Source: an uncultured Holdemanella sp. (GTDB lineage Bacteria; Bacillota_I; Bacilli_A; Erysipelotrichales; Erysipelotrichaceae). Taken from it: 8,041 bases of DNA. The notes beneath the pieces were generated by a model. The model was not told the DNA's origin and did not search any database. It was given only the letters and a program-made list of their open reading frames with translations. Shown here one piece after another: positions 6,574-8,041 of this stretch. Location: the NCBI RefSeq assembly GCF_934772795.1, contig NZ_CAKVMR010000086.1:1-8041 (forward strand), given 5' to 3'. Every line of letters starts with the position of its first letter. Position 1 is the stretch's first letter. The position numbers and the translations under genes were made by a program.

Positions 6574-6582
6574 ATTTTATCA
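6574..6582 (-). promoter_or_regulatory. Extended -10 promoter of the glycosyltransferase operon
   Basis: The minus strand reads TGATAAAAT (6582-6574), with TAAAAT at 6579-6574. Six bases separate it from the ATG, so the usual start distance puts +1 at or next to the A of the ATG. No good -35 is seen. The box lies in one arm of the inverted repeat at 6578-6618. Confidence 0.55.
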
Positions 6583-6618
6583 CAAAATAAATTGAAAATC
6601 TTTTCATATTTTGTGATA
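6578..6618. repeat. Perfect 11-bp inverted repeat between divergent promoters
   Basis: TATCACAAAAT (6578-6588) and ATTTTGTGATA (6608-6618) are exact reverse complements, 19 bp apart, with centres 30 bp apart, about three helical turns. A second short dyad, TGAAAA-TC-TTTTCA (6593-6606), sits inside. Each arm covers the extended -10 of one of the two divergent promoters, so a dimeric regulator bound here could control both. Alternatively the symmetry is only two similar promoters facing apart. Confidence 0.8.
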
Positions 6619-6622
6619 CAAT
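6592..6622 (+). promoter_or_regulatory. Promoter of asnA
   Basis: TTGAAA (6592-6597) and TACAAT (6617-6622) are 19 bp apart; the TG at 6614-6615 makes an extended -10, TGATACAAT, which would offset the long spacing. Transcription would start near 6629, giving a leader of about 20 nt with GAGGAG at 6632-6637. The leader is too short for a T-box or riboswitch. Confidence 0.6.
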
Positions 6623-6648
6623 ACTTACATTGAGGAGAAGATGATAAT

Positions 6649-7656
6649 ATGAAACTTATTATACCCGAAAACTACAATCCAGTATTAACTGTCAGAGAAA
6701 CACAAGAAGCTATTAAATATATACGTGACACATTTCAATATGAATTTGGTAAGGAGTTAAATCTTTCAAGAATTTCAGCACCCTTATACGTCACACAAAG
6801 TTCTGGTTTAAATGACAATTTAAACGGTATAGAAAAACCCGTATCTTTTACCATGAAAGAATTGCCAGGCGAACAATTAGAAGTTGTACACTCTTTGGCA
6901 AAATGGAAACGTATGGCTTTAAAGAAATATGGCTTTAAATTACATGAAGGCTTATATACAAATATGAATGCCATTCGTAAAGATGAAGAATTAGATAACA
7001 TTCATTCTACTTATGTCGATCAATGGGACTGGGAAAAAATCATTTCTAAAAATGAACGTACAAAAGAAACATTAGAAGAACATGTCCGTACGATTTTTAA
7101 AGTCATTAAACATATGGAACATGAAGTATGGTACAAATATCCTCAGGCTGTGAATCATTTACCTGATAATATTTTCTTTATCACAACTCAAGAACTATTG
7201 GATATGTATCCAAATATGAACGCAAAAGAAAGAGAAAATGCCATCACAAAAGAACATGGCTGTGTATTTGTGATGCAAATTGGCGATAAATTATCAAACA
7301 ATGAAAAACACGATGGTCGTGCTCCCGACTATGATGACTGGACACTAAATGGAGATATCCTATTTTGGTATGAGCCGCTACAAAGTGCTCTAGAAATCTC
7401 TTCTATGGGGATTCGTGTAGATGAAGATACATTATTAGAACAATTGAAAAAAGAAAACTGTTTAGAAAGATGTGAATTACCTTTCCATAAAGCCATTCTA
7501 AACAAAGAATTGCCATATACTTTAGGTGGAGGAATCGGTCAATCTAGACTATGTATGCTTCTACTAAAAAAAGCACATATCGGAGAAGTCCAGGCAAGCT
7601 TATGGCCTGAAGACATGGTCGATACATGCTTAAAAAATAATATTCAAATCTTGTAG
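6649..7656 (+). CDS. asnA: Aspartate--ammonia ligase (asparagine synthetase A)
   Basis: AsnA makes asparagine from aspartate, ammonia and ATP (EC 6.3.1.1) in the cytoplasm, forming an aspartyl-AMP intermediate; its fold is that of class II aminoacyl-tRNA synthetases such as AspRS. The 335-aa product matches the E. coli enzyme (330 aa) along its length. Blocks seen: NDNLNGIEKPV (55-65), VVHSLAKWKR (79-88), GLYTNMNAIR (101-110), YVDQWDWE (122-129), HDGRAPDYDDW (221-231), LNGDILFW (233-240), SSMGIRVD (251-258) and GGGIGQSR (293-300). No key block is missing. GAGGAG lies 11 nt before the ATG at 6649, a rather long spacing. An ATG at 6641 would encode only Met-Ile-Ile before a stop that overlaps the asnA start. 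It is divergent from the glycosyltransferase operon and is a single-gene unit; the stop TAG lies in the stem of its terminator. Confidence 0.98.
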   Translation: MKLIIPENYNPVLTVRETQEAIKYIRDTFQYEFGKELNLSRISAPLYVTQSSGLNDNLNGIEKPVSFTMKELPGEQLEVVHSLAKWKRMALKKYGFKLHEGLYTNMNAIRKDEELDNIHSTYVDQWDWEKIISKNERTKETLEEHVRTIFKVIKHMEHEVWYKYPQAVNHLPDNIFFITTQELLDMYPNMNAKERENAITKEHGCVFVMQIGDKLSNNEKHDGRAPDYDDWTLNGDILFWYEPLQSALEISSMGIRVDEDTLLEQLKKENCLERCELPFHKAILNKELPYTLGGGIGQSRLCMLLLKKAHIGEVQASLWPEDMVDTCLKNNIQIL

Positions 7657-7676
7657 GACATTTGTCCTACTTTTTT
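7653..7676. terminator. Terminator shared by asnA and the convergent gene
   Basis: GTAGGAC (7653-7659) pairs with GTCCTAC (7664-7670), loop ATTT, followed by six T (7671-7676). It is strong for asnA; on the minus side the tail (AAGATTTG) is weak. The asnA stop TAG (7654-7656) and the stop TAG of the minus-strand gene (7669-7667) lie in opposite arms of the same hairpin. Confidence 0.9.
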
Positions 7677-7954
7677 ATTATGGTTCCGTTGGAATTAGAT
7701 AAATAATTATCATACTTTAAATCTGACAATTCACACCCATTCAGTGTAATATTTTCATCACAAACAGTGATAGTTCCATCTACCCCTTCTTGAAGTCCAT
7801 CATATATGAATGCACCATCAAACAATAAACCATCCATGACGTTATGTTTAATATCAATATCATCACATACAACACTAACAGTACATTGATCCTTCTTTGT
7901 ACTGTTTTTTAAATATGTATAATAGGCTCTACCTAAATCAAAATATTTTTCCAT
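7667..7954 (-). CDS. Small protein of unknown function with internal repeat (95 aa)
   Basis: I do not recognise this protein. From the ATG at 7954 it is 95 aa, acidic, with no membrane segment and four Cys. Two segments align by eye at 36-residue spacing: TVSVVCDDIDI...DGLLFD (25-46) and TITVCDENITL...SDLKYD (61-82). A third GTI begins at residue 90, as if another unit was cut short. This hints at a small beta-rich repeat protein or the C-terminal piece of a larger one. GGGAG lies 5 nt before the ATG, which supports this start. The frame stays open upstream to a TTG at 8011, but that stretch is group II intron RNA and its coding sense is accidental. The intron's 3' end lies about 14 nt before the ATG, so the gene may have lost its promoter or be the 3' exon of an interrupted gene. 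Confidence 0.6.
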   Translation of the reverse strand: MEKYFDLGRAYYTYLKNSTKKDQCTVSVVCDDIDIKHNVMDGLLFDGAFIYDGLQEGVDGTITVCDENITLNGCELSDLKYDNYLSNSNGTIIKK

Positions 7955-7968
7955 TTTTGCTCCCAAAG

Positions 7969-8041
7969 AAAAAGTAGGCGACAGAATTTTAATTCTACCG
8001 CCCCTTGTCAAACCGTACGTGCCCTACTAAGGCATACGGCT
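7969..8041 (-). mobile_element. Group II intron 3' end (domains V and VI), cut by the window edge
   Basis: Minus-strand sequence from 8041 begins AGCCGTAT and, after a short hairpin, returns through AC-GTACGGTT (8020-8011): the hallmark of catalytic domain V, including the AGC triad and the two-base AC bulge. After a GAC linker, domain VI is a long hairpin (8006-7972): GGCG pairs with CGCC and AGAATT with AATTCT. An unpaired A at 7975 has the place of the branch-point adenosine, with AAG/CTT pairing beyond it. The 3' splice site should be 6-7 nt past that A, near 7969 or 7968. Domains I-IV and any reverse transcriptase/maturase gene would lie beyond the right edge. The domain V loop (TAGTA) is not a GNRA tetraloop, and the expected 3' end lacks the usual final A-pyrimidine, so activity is uncertain. 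Confidence 0.85.

Noticed and set aside
6578..6618. CRP/FNR-type operator (TGTGA half-sites)
   Set aside because: The arms contain TGTGA, but the two arms are 30 bp apart centre to centre and point outward, not the TGTGA-N6-TCACA layout, so I call only an inverted repeat.
6568..6648. T-box or asparagine-responsive riboswitch before asnA
   Set aside because: The leader after the predicted start is about 20 nt, too short for any such element, and no T-box sequence is seen.
6735..7001. Minus-strand ORF of 88 aa
   Set aside because: Antisense shadow inside asnA, whose conserved blocks cover this stretch.
7955..8011. N-terminal extension of the 95-aa protein to a TTG at 8011
   Set aside because: This stretch is domain V/VI of the group II intron; the reading frame through it is accidental and a good ribosome binding site serves the ATG at 7954.

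Overview
The window is AT-rich DNA from a low-GC Gram-positive bacterium (Firmicutes/Bacillota). The signs are strong GGAGG-type ribosome binding sites, T-tailed intrinsic terminators, tRNA genes with encoded CCA ends, sigma-A-like promoters with extended -10 boxes, and a fermentative gene set (LDH-family dehydrogenase, AsnA, a sodium-coupled amino acid transporter). TGA is used as a stop and TGG as Trp, which argues against Mycoplasma-type Mollicutes. The protein flavour suggests an Erysipelotrichia-like gut anaerobe, but that placement is inference.

Layout from left to right. Positions 1-471 hold a hairpin that looks like a minus-strand terminator and a doubtful plus-strand ORF for a small membrane protein. 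The ORF runs into the promoter of a four-gene tRNA cluster (Val-TAC, Thr-TGT, Lys-TTT, Gly-TCC; 472-794), which is closed by two tandem terminators. Next come minus-strand genes. The first is an alpha/beta hydrolase of the monoacylglycerol lipase/S33 type with its own promoter. The second is a 69-aa acidic protein of unknown function with its own promoter and terminator. The third is a compact operon read from about 6567 down to about 2102: a family 8 glycosyltransferase, a neurotransmitter:sodium symporter family transporter, an L-lactate/L-2-hydroxyacid dehydrogenase and a MATE efflux protein. The first two genes overlap by ATGA. The transporter stop codon lies in the dehydrogenase ribosome binding site. 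A modest terminator lies between the dehydrogenase and the MATE gene.

A divergent control region (6568-6648) separates this operon from asnA (aspartate-ammonia ligase) on the plus strand. It contains two mirror-image extended -10 promoters embedded in a perfect 11-bp inverted repeat. The promoter facing the glycosyltransferase lies so close to its ATG that the mRNA may be leaderless. asnA converges with a 95-aa unknown gene, and the two stop codons sit in opposite arms of one terminator hairpin.

The right edge holds the 3' end (domains V and VI) of a group II intron on the minus strand. It lies directly upstream of the ribosome binding site of the 95-aa gene; the rest of the intron is outside the window.

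A working idea for the operon is uptake of hydrophobic amino acids by the transporter, reduction of the derived 2-oxo acids by a dehydrogenase whose specificity loop resembles 2-hydroxyisocaproate dehydrogenase more than classical LDH, and export of a product by the MATE protein. The operon layout is seen in the sequence; the pathway is inference. No wholly new system is evident. The most unusual features are the mirrored divergent promoter with a possible leaderless start, the atypical LDH-family enzyme, and the intron end beside an internally repeated small protein.
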